From Pyrocephalus nanus (Eukaryota > Chordata > Aves > Passeriformes > Tyrannidae), in contig CM076264.1 in the NCBI GenBank assembly GCA_038380795.1, forward strand, positions 73,587,223 through 73,651,222: a stretch of DNA of 64,000 nt, given 5' to 3'. Position numbers and translations under genes: made by a program. This document shows, in pieces, positions 24,554 to 34,316 of the stretch. Numbering within the stretch: position 1 is the first letter of the stretch; each line of letters opens with the position of its first letter. The notes under the pieces were generated by a model. The model ran no database searches and had not been told where the DNA came from. It saw nothing but the letters and a program-made list of their open reading frames with translations.

Positions 24554-25390
24554 ATACCTCAGGAGTGATTACTATGTGATTTTTGAGATGCCTCCTGGAG
24601 TTATCCATAACACCTCACTGTGCAGTGTTCCCTGATCCATTAGCAAGTGGGGGAGTGGATAACCCACCGTAGGCATCACTTCTGGGATGGCATCCCCAAA
24701 GAAACAGTGAATCTCACCTGTCCCTTGATACCCCTTTACAGTTTTTCATTATTCTTTTGTTCTGACTAACCTAAAATCTGAACTGCTGTTGTGTCCCTCC
24801 TGGGCCCCTTTAATTGGGTCACCAGCCTGTTCAAGCATGAGTTCTTATCTGGCACCTCAGCTCGGTGATTTGGAGAGGGGGGGCTGAGAGGGGAAGTGAT
24901 TTCCATCACTCTTTTCTGTCCCCTCCAGCACCAGCAGCAGGAGGAGCAAGCCTGGCTCTCCTGGATTCACACTCCATTCCTTTGTCTCATCTCCATCCAT
25001 CTTCTCTCCTGAGGGAAGACACCAACTCTTCACCCAATGGGAGAAGCTGTGAGGCTGCTCTGGCTGCAAGGAAAAACTCAACACCCCCCATGTTTTAATG
25101 TGCAAACTCAAAAACCTCCTGCTGTTGGCACCAAATGCTCTTCCAAGTCCATGAAAATCCTCTGCCAATCTCCACATCAGGGAAGAGACTGCTGGTTTTT
25201 TTTTTTTGTTTGTTTGTTTTTGTTTTTTTTTTTTTTTAATGTGCCTGGCTCAGCTTCCTTGTGGAATTTGCAGTCAAAAAGACTGCAGGACAGTCCTATT
25301 GAACATGTTCTTCCATGGGAATCAAAGGAGACGTTTAAGAAAAATGGCAAGTTGAGATTGCAGACTTCTCAGGAATGTCACTGTTGTGTA
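24554..25390. other. non-coding DNA with a T-rich tract
   Basis: No gene was seen. A T/G low-complexity tract with TTTG units lies at about 25,197-25,239 and is read through by a chance + frame. Confidence 0.5.
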
Positions 25391-25552
25391 TAGAATCACA
25401 GAATGGTTTAAATCCTGATTTGAATCATTGATTAAATCATAGGATTATAGTTTGGGTTGGAAGGGACCTCAAAGACCACCTCACTCCAAACCCTGCCACG
25501 GGCAGGAACACCTTGCACTGGACCAGGTTGCTCCAACCCCCATCCAACCAAA
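25391..25552 (-). mobile_element. CR1: CR1 LINE 3' end, antisense, with internal insertion
   Basis: The element starts with 'agaatcacagaatggttta', then about 45 bp of AT-rich non-CR1 text containing two 'aaatcat' motifs, and resumes with 'gtttgggttggaagggacct', 'ctgccacgggcaggaacacc' and 'ccaggttgctccaacccc'. The extra segment may be a local duplication of the tail octamers. Confidence 0.88.
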
Positions 25553-28069
25553 CTCTGAGAATAACCCATCTTTTTCTACCAATTTCTACCACTTTATCTG
25601 CCAATACCTGCAAAAAAATAAGGTGAGGATTTGGGGTAAAACTGTTTCCATGCAGCTCATCAGGGCTATCAAGGCCAATAAATGGTGCAGGGGTTCTGCA
25701 GGAGAGAAAGACTCTGTACAGGGACCACCTGGAATGTGTCATTTCCCAGCCTTCACACAGCTGATGGTTGTGGGTCACTGTCCCCCCTCAGCTGTGTTTC
25801 GTCTGCACACATGAAATTTTTGACCTGGGTTGCTAATCCTTGGCCCTGAGATAGGAAAAGGCGGATTTCAACCATGTTAGAAGATGTAGCTTGGTGGGAG
25901 CACGTATCTCCCAGAAAGGCAAGGCTAGCAGGGGAGCTGGAAGGGTTCTGGGCTGTCAGAGTGTGAGTGTAGACAGCGTTAGAAATTTATTGGAAGGGTA
26001 AATTTCATTTAAATCCTTGCTGGCTACAGAAATATGATTTTTTTTCCCCCCTCCAAATGGAAATCTCATAACATTTTTGTCTGAGGCGATGCCAACTCCG
26101 AGTGCTTCCAGACTCAAACTGCAGGAGTGAGGGCTGGAGCTGGTGGGATTCTTGCCAGATTTAAGGCTGCTATTTCCAGCTGTGCTGGCTTCAGACAGTG
26201 ACTGCAGGGATTTTTAGGGGTAAAAGAAGGAGCAACGGCTTCAGGTAAGGCAGATTTACCTGACTGGTGGGGCAGTGAAGCTCCCAAAAGGACAGTCCAG
26301 CAACCTGGAGATAATGTGAGTTGGGATGGATCTGTAATGAGCTGCTCCAGGGCCATGAACTGCCAAGACGGTCCCAATATTTGAGCTGGAAGAGAGACTT
26401 TTGTAGCAGCTCATCAAGTCATCACCTGGGATCCTGACTGCAAATCTACAAGCCTGGCTCCCTAGAATTGTGGCCAGGTTGGTTTGTGAGGAGTTCCTCG
26501 CGCCGTCACATGAACTGGCAGTCGGGGTTCCTGATGGGAATTTGTCTTGTCTGGTGGAAACATCTCCCTGGCTTTGCTCCACCAGAGGTTCACGAAATGC
26601 AGTGTGCTTTCTGTGAAATGTTTAGCATTCCACAAATTAGCACATTCTGATGGAGGAAAAAAAAAAAAGATTGCCTGGAAAATTCCCGAGCATCTTGGCA
26701 GGCTCGATGTGGTGTGGTGTTAGGAAACATGACTGTGTCACACTGTCCATCCCATCTCTTGGGTGTAACCTCATCCCAGACCTGAATAACCTGTCACTCT
26801 TGGCTCTCTGCCCTGGCTCCCCTGTCTCCACTGAGCTTCTTTCCATGGATGTCTTCCACTGACAGTGGCTTTATCTTGGTCTCCTAAGGACAATTCTGTG
26901 AGCACACTTTGTATATGAATAGAAGAGGCCTGGCTTCATCTGTAACCTTCTCTAGTTAACCCTCTCTTAAAGCATTTGACCACCTCCCACCAGATTCCAC
27001 AGCAAGAGTCAGAGTTATAAGGCTTTTACAAGTTGGGGGTCAACTTGCACCAGAGTGGGACCACAAGGCACAAATCCACGTGGAATCCTTGGGCATTATC
27101 AGCTTAGTTGCATACTGAACTACTTGTTCTTGCTGCCTTTCTCTTCCTGTCCCTGCAGGGTGAGATTGAACGGGCTAAGAAAGGCCCACGTGGCTGGCAA
27201 AAGTAATTTGCAGAGTTATCTCCCTTTCGCCTCCCCTTTGGGTTCTGTAGTAGATCTCCACAACTCACAGTCAGGGTTGGGGTCTCTTTTCTTTCTTTCC
27301 CCTCTGGGTTTTGCCCAGTGGGGCAGAACCCTGGTGATAACTGCCCGTGAAGCTGCTCTCCAGATCCTGTGGTGGCCTCCAAAATCCTCTTAGATTCTCT
27401 TCACTTTTCAAAAGGAGGAGATGTTAATTTTTCATGTTAATGGAGCGACTTTTGGCTCAGCCAGCCAGAGGCCTGCAATGTGAGAACAACAAACATTTCT
27501 GCTTTCAAATTCAAAGGGATTGCAGGGAGGCTCCAGGAGCAACCTGCTCACAGGTTTGGGAGTCATAAGTCAGCCCTTCGAACTCTGCCAAGCTGAAGGC
27601 TGGAAAATTCAGTGGATTATGGTGTGTGTGTGTGACTTGATAAAATCTGGGTCTCTCCACTAATTGAGCAACTGTGAGGATGGGGTTTAGGAAGGGTGAT
27701 GAAGATTTGGACACTCCTGATGACGAGGTGTGAGCTGGCGATGTCCTCTGTCCCAGAAACGTCTCAGGTGGATAAAATGCTTCAACACAGAAAGGACAAG
27801 TTTTCTGGCATCTGATAAAACCTTTGCATTCTGGCATCCAGACTCTGCCATGGGTGTAAAATGGCCACAGTTACCACCAAAAGCAAGAGCCATGTGGACA
27901 TCTCTAATTGGTTAGAAGAGCTTTAATTAAACCAAAGCTGGAGGAGAAGCAAGGGTATTGCTGAGCTGGTCAGTGGGGGGACAGTATCACCCACCAGTGG
28001 ATGGACCATGGGCTCTGAACAGATGAGGGAACCTGCCTTGTCTCTGTCTTTGGATTCACAAAGAGGATC
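25553..28069. other. non-coding single-copy DNA, 2.5 kb
   Basis: No gene was recognised. Short A and TG runs occur at about 26,655-26,668 and 27,620-27,633. Frames up to 120 codons have no protein-like features. Confidence 0.45.
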
Positions 28070-28222
28070 CCAGTGCAAGGCAGAGAAAGACCATGGAGGT
28101 GTTTAAGGAGAGACTGGACATGGCACTGAGTGTAGCTGACATGGTGGTGTTGGGTCGTAGGTTGGACTTGATCTCAGAGGTTTTTTCCAAACCAATTAGT
28201 TCTGTGATTCTGTGATTAGACC
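28070..28222 (+). mobile_element. CR1: CR1 LINE tail, second subfamily, sense
   Basis: The stretch reads 'atggaggtgtttaaggagag', 'actggacatggcactgagtg', 'gttggacttgatctcagagg' and 'ttctgtgattctgtgatt'. It belongs with the 22.64-kb copy rather than with the following one. Confidence 0.85.
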
Positions 28223-28239
28223 ACCCTCTGCAGTTCTGT

Positions 28240-28566
28240 AAAAAAGAAGGACAGTGGCTTTTTCCCTGAGCAGAGAGTGATAGGACAAGGGGGTGTCATT
28301 TTAAACTGAAAGAGGAGAGATTTAGAATAGATATTGGGAAGAAATGCTTCCTTGTGAGGGGAGTGAGGCCCTGGCACAGGTTGGGCAGAGAAGCTGTGGC
28401 TGCCCCATCTCTGGAAGTGTCCAAGGCCAGGTTGAATGGGGCTTGGAGCAACCTGGGCTGGTAGAAGGTGTCCCTGCCCATGGCAAGGGATGGAACAAGA
28501 CAAGTTCTAAAGTCCCTTCCAACTCAAATCACTCCATGATTATATGAATATATGATTCTATGATCT
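28240..28566 (+). mobile_element. CR1: CR1 LINE 3' end, sense
   Basis: Begins with a 'gagagtgataggacaagggg' block, continues through 'taaactgaaagaggagaga', 'ctggcacaggttgggcagag', 'cttggagcaacctgggctgg' and ends with octamer-like units including 'atgattctatgatc'. A small deletion removes the usual 'ctggatcc' part after 'gtggctgcccc'. It sits only about 20 bp after another CR1 tail, so the two insertions are side by side in the same orientation. Confidence 0.94.
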
Positions 28567-29577
28567 CCTTGAATCTCAATGACAGGCCTGCAGAAATGTC
28601 TGTGGAGCCCAAGGAATGAATCTTTATTCTCCAGGACCCCACCACCACACCCTCCTTTCCTGTGGGAAAAGCACCTGAGTGGCCCTTGATCTGAAAAGGT
28701 GCCAAAGAGCTCTCTTAAATCCGAGGAAGAACCAGGCACAGCACTTATAACGTTGCATAACTCACACAGATCTCCAGGCTCCCCCCTGGATGGCAGCCCA
28801 AAGGTACTTTGTCTCGATTCAGTAATGCTCTCTGATGTGTGGGATTCACCAAAAAAAACAGGGATGTGTACCAAATTCCCTGTGTGCAGCAAGGAGAGGG
28901 TTCAGCACGTTACTGCTTCCCCAGCTCGCAGCTCGATTCTGTGGAACGAGGGCGTGTGCTGAACGAGAGAGCTGGGCCAACAGACAGGTCTTGATTTCAA
29001 CTCCCCCTCCCCGTTTCCTCAGAATCCCAGAGAATCTCCAAGGAGATCCTCAGCCTTCCAAAAAAACCACAAAGGCAACAGACTGAAAGGGCTTGCTCAG
29101 AGTGCCTCCAGACCGACAACTGTTCACCAGATAGGCCAGATATTATTCTTTCTTTTTTTTTTTTTTTCATTTTAACAGCAAAACCATCCCATTCAGGCAG
29201 TCAATCCGATGTTTCTTGGTGAGCAGGGATAATTAGGTGGCTGTAACCATACAACACCGAGTGCTCTTGCTACTATAAATAAAGGTCAAACACAAGACAC
29301 TTCCTGCTACTTTTGCTGACACGTGGCTGCCATTTAGTGATTCATAATCTCTACACACGGCTTGGCACACACAGGGGATTTTTTTTTTTTTTTTTTTTTT
29401 TTTAACCAGGAGCTGTTTTCCACTTGTGCAAACACAACAAAGGATTTAAAGGGACCTGCTTTGATCCACCTACAACCCCCCCACAGCACGATCCAGCTGA
29501 AGGTAACTAAGGCGAGCAGGACCGTGGGCTGTAGGTTGAGCTATGCACAAGTGGGAGCTGATCCCCTGCTGGCTTTC
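28567..29577. other. non-coding single-copy DNA, 1.0 kb
   Basis: No gene was seen. Contains a T run at about 29,152-29,167 and the T25 tract listed separately. The last 50 bp may already be weakly related to the sequence upstream of copy B. Confidence 0.45.
29379..29403. repeat. T25 homopolymer
   Basis: Twenty-five consecutive T residues. On the minus strand this is an A25 run, but no retroposed gene is recognisable on the adjoining side. Confidence 0.9.
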
Positions 29578-30030
29578 AGGGGTCTTCAAGCTGGAAAAAA
29601 GTTTAAAGCTACGCCTATTTTTGATTTTCTATAGTGTTTCTCTTCTCTCTATCACACTCCCCTGTGCAACTGCATAAACACTGATAGGACTGAGCAGCAG
29701 AGGGGAAAATGGACATTGGGAGATAAGAAAACCTGACAGTCTTTGGATAGGACTGTGGTGGGCTGTGGTCTTCTGGTCCACAGGCTGGGCTTTAGCTGTG
29801 AGATGGGCTCTGATGAGATTATTTGCATTGTCTGGACAGGAATAGGAAAAAATTGCACATGAATTAAGTGCTTTCACATGTTGGGTTCTGTGGTTTGTAC
29901 AATGTCTTGGTAGCAGGAGCACAGAGGCAATCACAAAAGATCAAAAAGGCCCTTCATGTTTAGGAAGAAAACTGGGCACAATGTGCTTGTTTCATCAAAT
30001 AGGTGTTCCTGGTTTGGAAGATTTGTGTTT
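29578..30030 (+). repeat. duplicated segment, copy A (CpG-depleted)
   Basis: This segment aligns by eye with 39,755-40,253 in the same orientation. Shared text includes 'aaagctacgcctatttttga', 'gcaactgcataaacactgat', 'gggctgtggtcttctggtcc', 'gaattaagtgctttt'-like and 'aataggtg'. About four positions in five appear identical, with a few small indels. Of 17 CpGs that I count in copy B between 39,781 and 40,090 only one (in the shared 'acgcc') is still CpG here; most of the others read TG or CA. It is neither CR1 nor a recognised LTR. Both copies contain overlapping minus-strand frames of about 70-100 codons, but indels shift the frame between copies, which argues against a protein. Confidence 0.85.
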
Positions 30031-30454
30031 GTGTGAGATTGTGGTGATTTTATTTGAGACAACTCCTGTCTGTTTCTGTGGAAAATATCTGCAAGATTCA
30101 GGCAAACATGAAGCATCAGGACACGGAGAGCTGCTGGGTATTTGGGAATTCGTCCCAAAGCAGTGAAAAAAAAATGACTTTCTTAACACACTCTCACAAT
30201 TTCTCAGGCTGCACTAAAAATCTGCCTCATCTCCTCTTTTGATTTGTTTTAAAGACCCCCTAAGACGTTTCCAACTGGAACTAGACTGGGGGATGTGCAC
30301 CTGTGAGCACGTAATTCCATGAAAGATTGTCTGGTACCTTTGATGGTTGGTCCACCTAATTTCCTTTTGGTAACTTTATTTTTCTGCTGCGTATTCATGA
30401 AAAGTTCAGGGCAGTGGTTTGAATTCTGTTGCTGGAGTGAATTCACCATTCAGT
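30031..30454. other. non-coding DNA after copy A
   Basis: Similarity to copy B ends abruptly at its left edge: where copy B enters the GC-rich exon region, this sequence is ordinary AT-rich DNA. Nothing else is recognised. Confidence 0.5.
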
Positions 30455-30695
30455 CATGGAATCATAGAGTCATGGAATGGTTTGGGTTAGAAGGGGCCTT
30501 AAAGGTTATCCCATTCCAACCCCCTGCCACGGGTAGGGACACCTTCCCCTATCCCAGGTTGCTCCAAGCCCTGTCCAACGTGGCCTTGGATAATTCCAGG
30601 GATGGGGCAGCCACAGCTTCTCTGGGCAACCTGGGCCAGGGCCTCCCCAGCCTCACAGGGAAGAATTTTTTGCCAAAATCCAGTCTAAGTCTTTC
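30455..30695 (-). mobile_element. CR1: CR1 LINE 3' end, antisense
   Basis: The + strand begins with tail octamers 'catggaatcatagagtcatg', then 'gaatggtttgggttagaagg', 'gccacgggtagggacacctt', 'gctccaagccctgtccaacg' and 'ggcagccacagcttctctgg'. It spans about 240 bp; the right edge is approximate. The 195-codon + frame running through it is therefore not a gene. Confidence 0.94.
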
Positions 30696-33600
30696 AGTCA
30701 CTTTGGGGTTTGCATTACACCCCCCCTTGGAGTTTCCACTGTGCTGGGGACCACTTAGATGTGCAGCCAGACCCAGTCCTTGCACAGGGAGCCAACAGCT
30801 GAGGGGAACAGGAGAGAAAAACCTGGCTGGGGAAGGGAAATCTGTAAGGGGTGCCCTAGTGGGAGCCTGGCAGTCCATGGTCCTACCGACTGAATCACGC
30901 TGCTGATGTCATTTATTGAGGCTGTTTCCTGGTGAGGAAGAGACTCAGCCCCACACAGGTCACCAGCTGGTGCTGGCACACCCCGCAGCAGTGAATCACT
31001 GAGGCTGTTTGCAGAGTCCAAGCTGAGTCACTTGCCTGGACAGAGACCTCCCAGAAAACGTTCCTCTGTGAACAAAATACCCCACCAACTCGGTCAAAAA
31101 AAAGTCCAGGTCCCTTTCTGGTGTCCTTTGCCTGCTGAAAGGAGCGTTTTGCTCAGTGGAATGTCTCCTCCCGAGGCTCTTGCCCCGTGGGGGTGTCCCG
31201 GTGCAGAGTGACCCGCGTTTCCAGCTGGCAGAACAAAGGCAGGGATCGTGTTAGCAGGCTGTTTGTTCAGCGTCCAACTTACAGGACATCGGGCACCTGG
31301 AACCTCTGGCACGCAAAACCTGTATCTCATTATCTTTTTTTTTTTTGCTTTTCTTTTCTTCTGAACCCTAAGGGAACAGAAGAAAAAGAGAAGGCTTAAA
31401 ATGTTGGGGGTTTTTTTGTTTGTTTTTGTTTGATTGTTTGGTTTTTTGTTTGTGTGTTTTTGTTTGGTTGTTTTTGTGGGGGATGTTTTTGTCTTTTCAA
31501 TTAAAAAAGCAAATTGTGCAAGGAAGGGGGAAAAAGTGGCTCCAAGGCTACATTATCACCTGCTCACTTATAAATACTGGCTCAGATGAGATAAGTAAAA
31601 GTAGAATGTGGCCCTAGACACACAAAGGAGGTCTGGAAAATCCTGTGTGCTAGGGACAAGCTAGTGAGGGATCTCCTGAGCCATCCAGGGTCTTGGCCTC
31701 TACAGGGACTAGTGGCCAGCAAATGGTGGGATATGGGCTCCAGGCAAGCCCATGAAGGTGGGTCCCCATACAATGGGTAGCTGAGCTGTAAACACCTTTC
31801 TGAAGGATCTTGTGGTTACACAAAGGGCCAGGTGGTAAATGGGCAAGTGAGAGATGATGAAGTTTAGTAAGCGAGATCTTTTGGGATTTTCTAAGCAAAC
31901 AAATCCCATCAGGCTCAGGACATTCCTGAGCTGAATATAAAGGAGGCAGGGAGATTTCTGGGGAGACATGTCACGTGTGTTTGACCCATGAACCTCGAGC
32001 ACCTGCTCACAGCCACTGATTTTATTTTCTTTTCATCGAGATAACCTGAAGCAGCAGGAAGCAGAACCAGGCAGAGCTTGGCCACCCAGCACCTCATACC
32101 ATGTGATTGGAGCTGGGAACAGCATCCTTGGTCACATGGGGCAGGAATGTGTTCTCAGCAGGTCTCCACGTAGGCAATCCCAGGTTGGAGACGCACCCTA
32201 TGAGGATGTCTTACGTTTTCTTTTCCAAGTCCCTTCCTGCTTTTATCTGTACCTGCCAAAGCAGCTTCCCAAGCTGGATAGAGCCTGGGCCAGAGCACTG
32301 ACTGTTTTATTCTCTTAATGTGTCCCAGCAACACTGGGCAGCCAGCCTGGCATTTTGACTAAGATTTTAATGGCTTGCTATTACCAATTCCCCTTTTCCA
32401 TTTCTCTCCTAGCAACACTGGGTAATTTTACCTTTTTTATTTTTTTTTTTTTTTCTGTTAAACTCTTGTTTTGCCCTTCCTTTGGGGATTGGGACAAAGG
32501 ACATGCTGCCACAAAAGGGATTTGGGTGCCATATCCCTGCTAGTGCTGTTGCTGGCTGTAGTGTGCTGCTACCTCTTTCCCTCCCCACCTCAGAGCCAGG
32601 CAAACACATTCTGTTCTTTTGGGATTATATCCCAGAGATCTGAATGTCACAGCAGGCTGCACAGTTTAACACAGGAAACATTTGTGCCTGCTATTTAAGA
32701 GAAATAAGTTGCTCGTGTTTCCCTGGGAACCAGCCCGTCAGTCGAGCTCGTTTGACTCCCCTGCTATTAAAATAAAATGTGAAAGAGCAAATGGGTGTGT
32801 TTTGCAAGTTGTAGAAGGGCAAAACGCTCTCTGGGTATATTTTGTATCCAAAATGCATATCCTTTTGTAGAGAAGGAGGTACATTAGAGTGTTTTTCCAA
32901 GCTTATTGTTATTCTTTCGGGTTACTTTTGCTAGCAGCGCCGTGTCTTCACACAGAGAACTTGGAGCTGACTGTAAAAAACCCCTGTAGCTCAGCAGTTG
33001 TCATCTTCTGTCTGTGTGCAGGTTACACACAACACTTGCTCCCCTTGGCGCTGGTTTCCTCGGCTACTTGGGGGTGTTCTCTATTGTGCCTCTTAGCCTA
33101 TTTCTTCAGAGCTTTTCTCTCCCCCCTCCCTTCCTCCAGGAGTGTTTTCACTTCTCGTTTTGTCCAGGTTCACGGGAAGGTTCATCTTTAAGACCTGGGG
33201 CTCCTAGAGGCGGCAGGTTATCCGTGGGGCAGGCTATTTTTAGGGAGCGCAGCCCCGGGATGGCTCACAGCCCTTGGCAGCGGACACGTGCGGAACACAA
33301 AGGCAGGCTCTGTCCCGGCTCGGCATCGGCAGGAGCTGAGGCAGGCACGGGCAGGGAGCAGGGCACAGCAAAACAACGGGGCTGTTCTGGCCAGGGAGAA
33401 GGGCTGCAGGCTGGGAGCGGGGATCTGTGGGAATCGCAGTGCCCGGAGCCAAGGCAGGGGAGGCTAGGATGAAAACAGTGCAGCTTCTCAGGATCGTTCC
33501 CTGGCTTTTGCAGGTATCACCCCTCGGCCTTTAAGGGGAGACATCCAAACTTGCAACACGTTGCCTGGAAGAGGGATATATTGCTTTTAACACTGCTGTC

Positions 33601-34039
33601 ACCTGGCCAGCGCTAGAGATTCAAAAAACCCGTAGGACTAGGTTGCATTTTCCCACTGTTCTCGCTGCTGTTCCTTGCGTTTTCCTCTGCTACCTGCTGG
33701 GAGATAAGGCAGGAGCTGAGCCGCTGTCATCAGCGAAGCCTCCTCCCAGATTTCCACATTCAGCCCTGTTCCTTTGTACCTGCCAAATTTCCGTTTCCTG
33801 GATTCTTTGTGTTTGGAGTAATTCAAGTGGTCGGGGTTTCACGCGATCTGTGCTGAACTGGCCACAAACTGGGGGAAAGGTTCAGAACTGCTTTCCTAGG
33901 AAGGCAGGTTGGGCAAGAAAAGTCTGGATCTCCGGGGAATAACTTGTGAAGGATGTGCTAAAGGTGTACAAAATAGTGATAAATTGCCAAGAATTCGGCT
34001 GTTCACTGCTTCACCCAGTATAGGAACACGAGGGCACTG
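30696..34039. other. non-coding single-copy DNA, 3.3 kb
   Basis: No gene was recognised. A T/G low-complexity tract is at about 31,408-31,490, and a T run at 32,440-32,456. A TATA-like 'atataaag' lies at about 31,935; the flanks (31.6-32.1 kb) have no clear LTR borders. The CpG cluster near 33.2 kb is listed separately. Confidence 0.45.
33180..33480. promoter_or_regulatory. weak CpG cluster with a MEF2-type site
   Basis: CpGs are concentrated here relative to the surrounding kilobases. At 33,234-33,243 the sequence CTATTTTTAG exactly fits the MEF2 consensus YTA(A/T)4TAR. No splice donor or initiator can be defended. An enhancer or a minor promoter upstream of the main island is a reasonable reading, on sequence alone. 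Confidence 0.3.
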
Positions 34040-34316
34040 AGGGCTAGAGCACCTCTCCTGTGAGGAAAGGTTCAGAGAGCTGGGGTTGTTCAGCCTGGAG
34101 AAGACTTCAGGGAGAATTTAGAGCCCCTTCCAGTGCCAGAGGGCAGGGTTAGATGGGATATTAGTGAGAAATTCTTGGCTGTGGAGGGTGGGGAGGCCCT
34201 GGTACAGGTTGCTCAGAGAAGTTGTGGCTGCCCCTGGATCCCCGGATCCCCCACGGCAGGGGGGTTGAAACCGGATGATCTTTAAGGTCCCTTCCAACCC
34301 AAACCCTTCTGTGATT
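34040..34316 (+). mobile_element. CR1: CR1 LINE 3' end, sense, internally deleted
   Basis: Starts with 'gggctagagcacctctcctg', then 'ggggttgttcagcctggaga', 'cctggtacaggttgctcaga' and ends with 'gatgatctttaaggtccctt' and 'ctgtgattg'. The stretch normally between 'gtggctgcccctggatcc' and the 'ggcaggggg' block is missing, a deletion of about 80 bp compared with the 17.9-kb copy. Confidence 0.92.

Noticed and set aside
29629..29934. Minus-strand frame of about 100 codons in copy A with a similar one in copy B (39,827-40,117)
   Set aside because: The ends of the two peptides match, but indels between copies put the middle in different frames. That is expected for non-coding homologous DNA, not for a conserved protein.
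30319..30906. 195-codon + frame
   Set aside because: Most of it lies on an antisense CR1 copy (30,455-30,695).
31630..32100. Possible solo LTR with a TATA-like atataaag at about 31,935
   Set aside because: No terminal repeats, no polyadenylation signal at a fitting distance and no second copy in the window.
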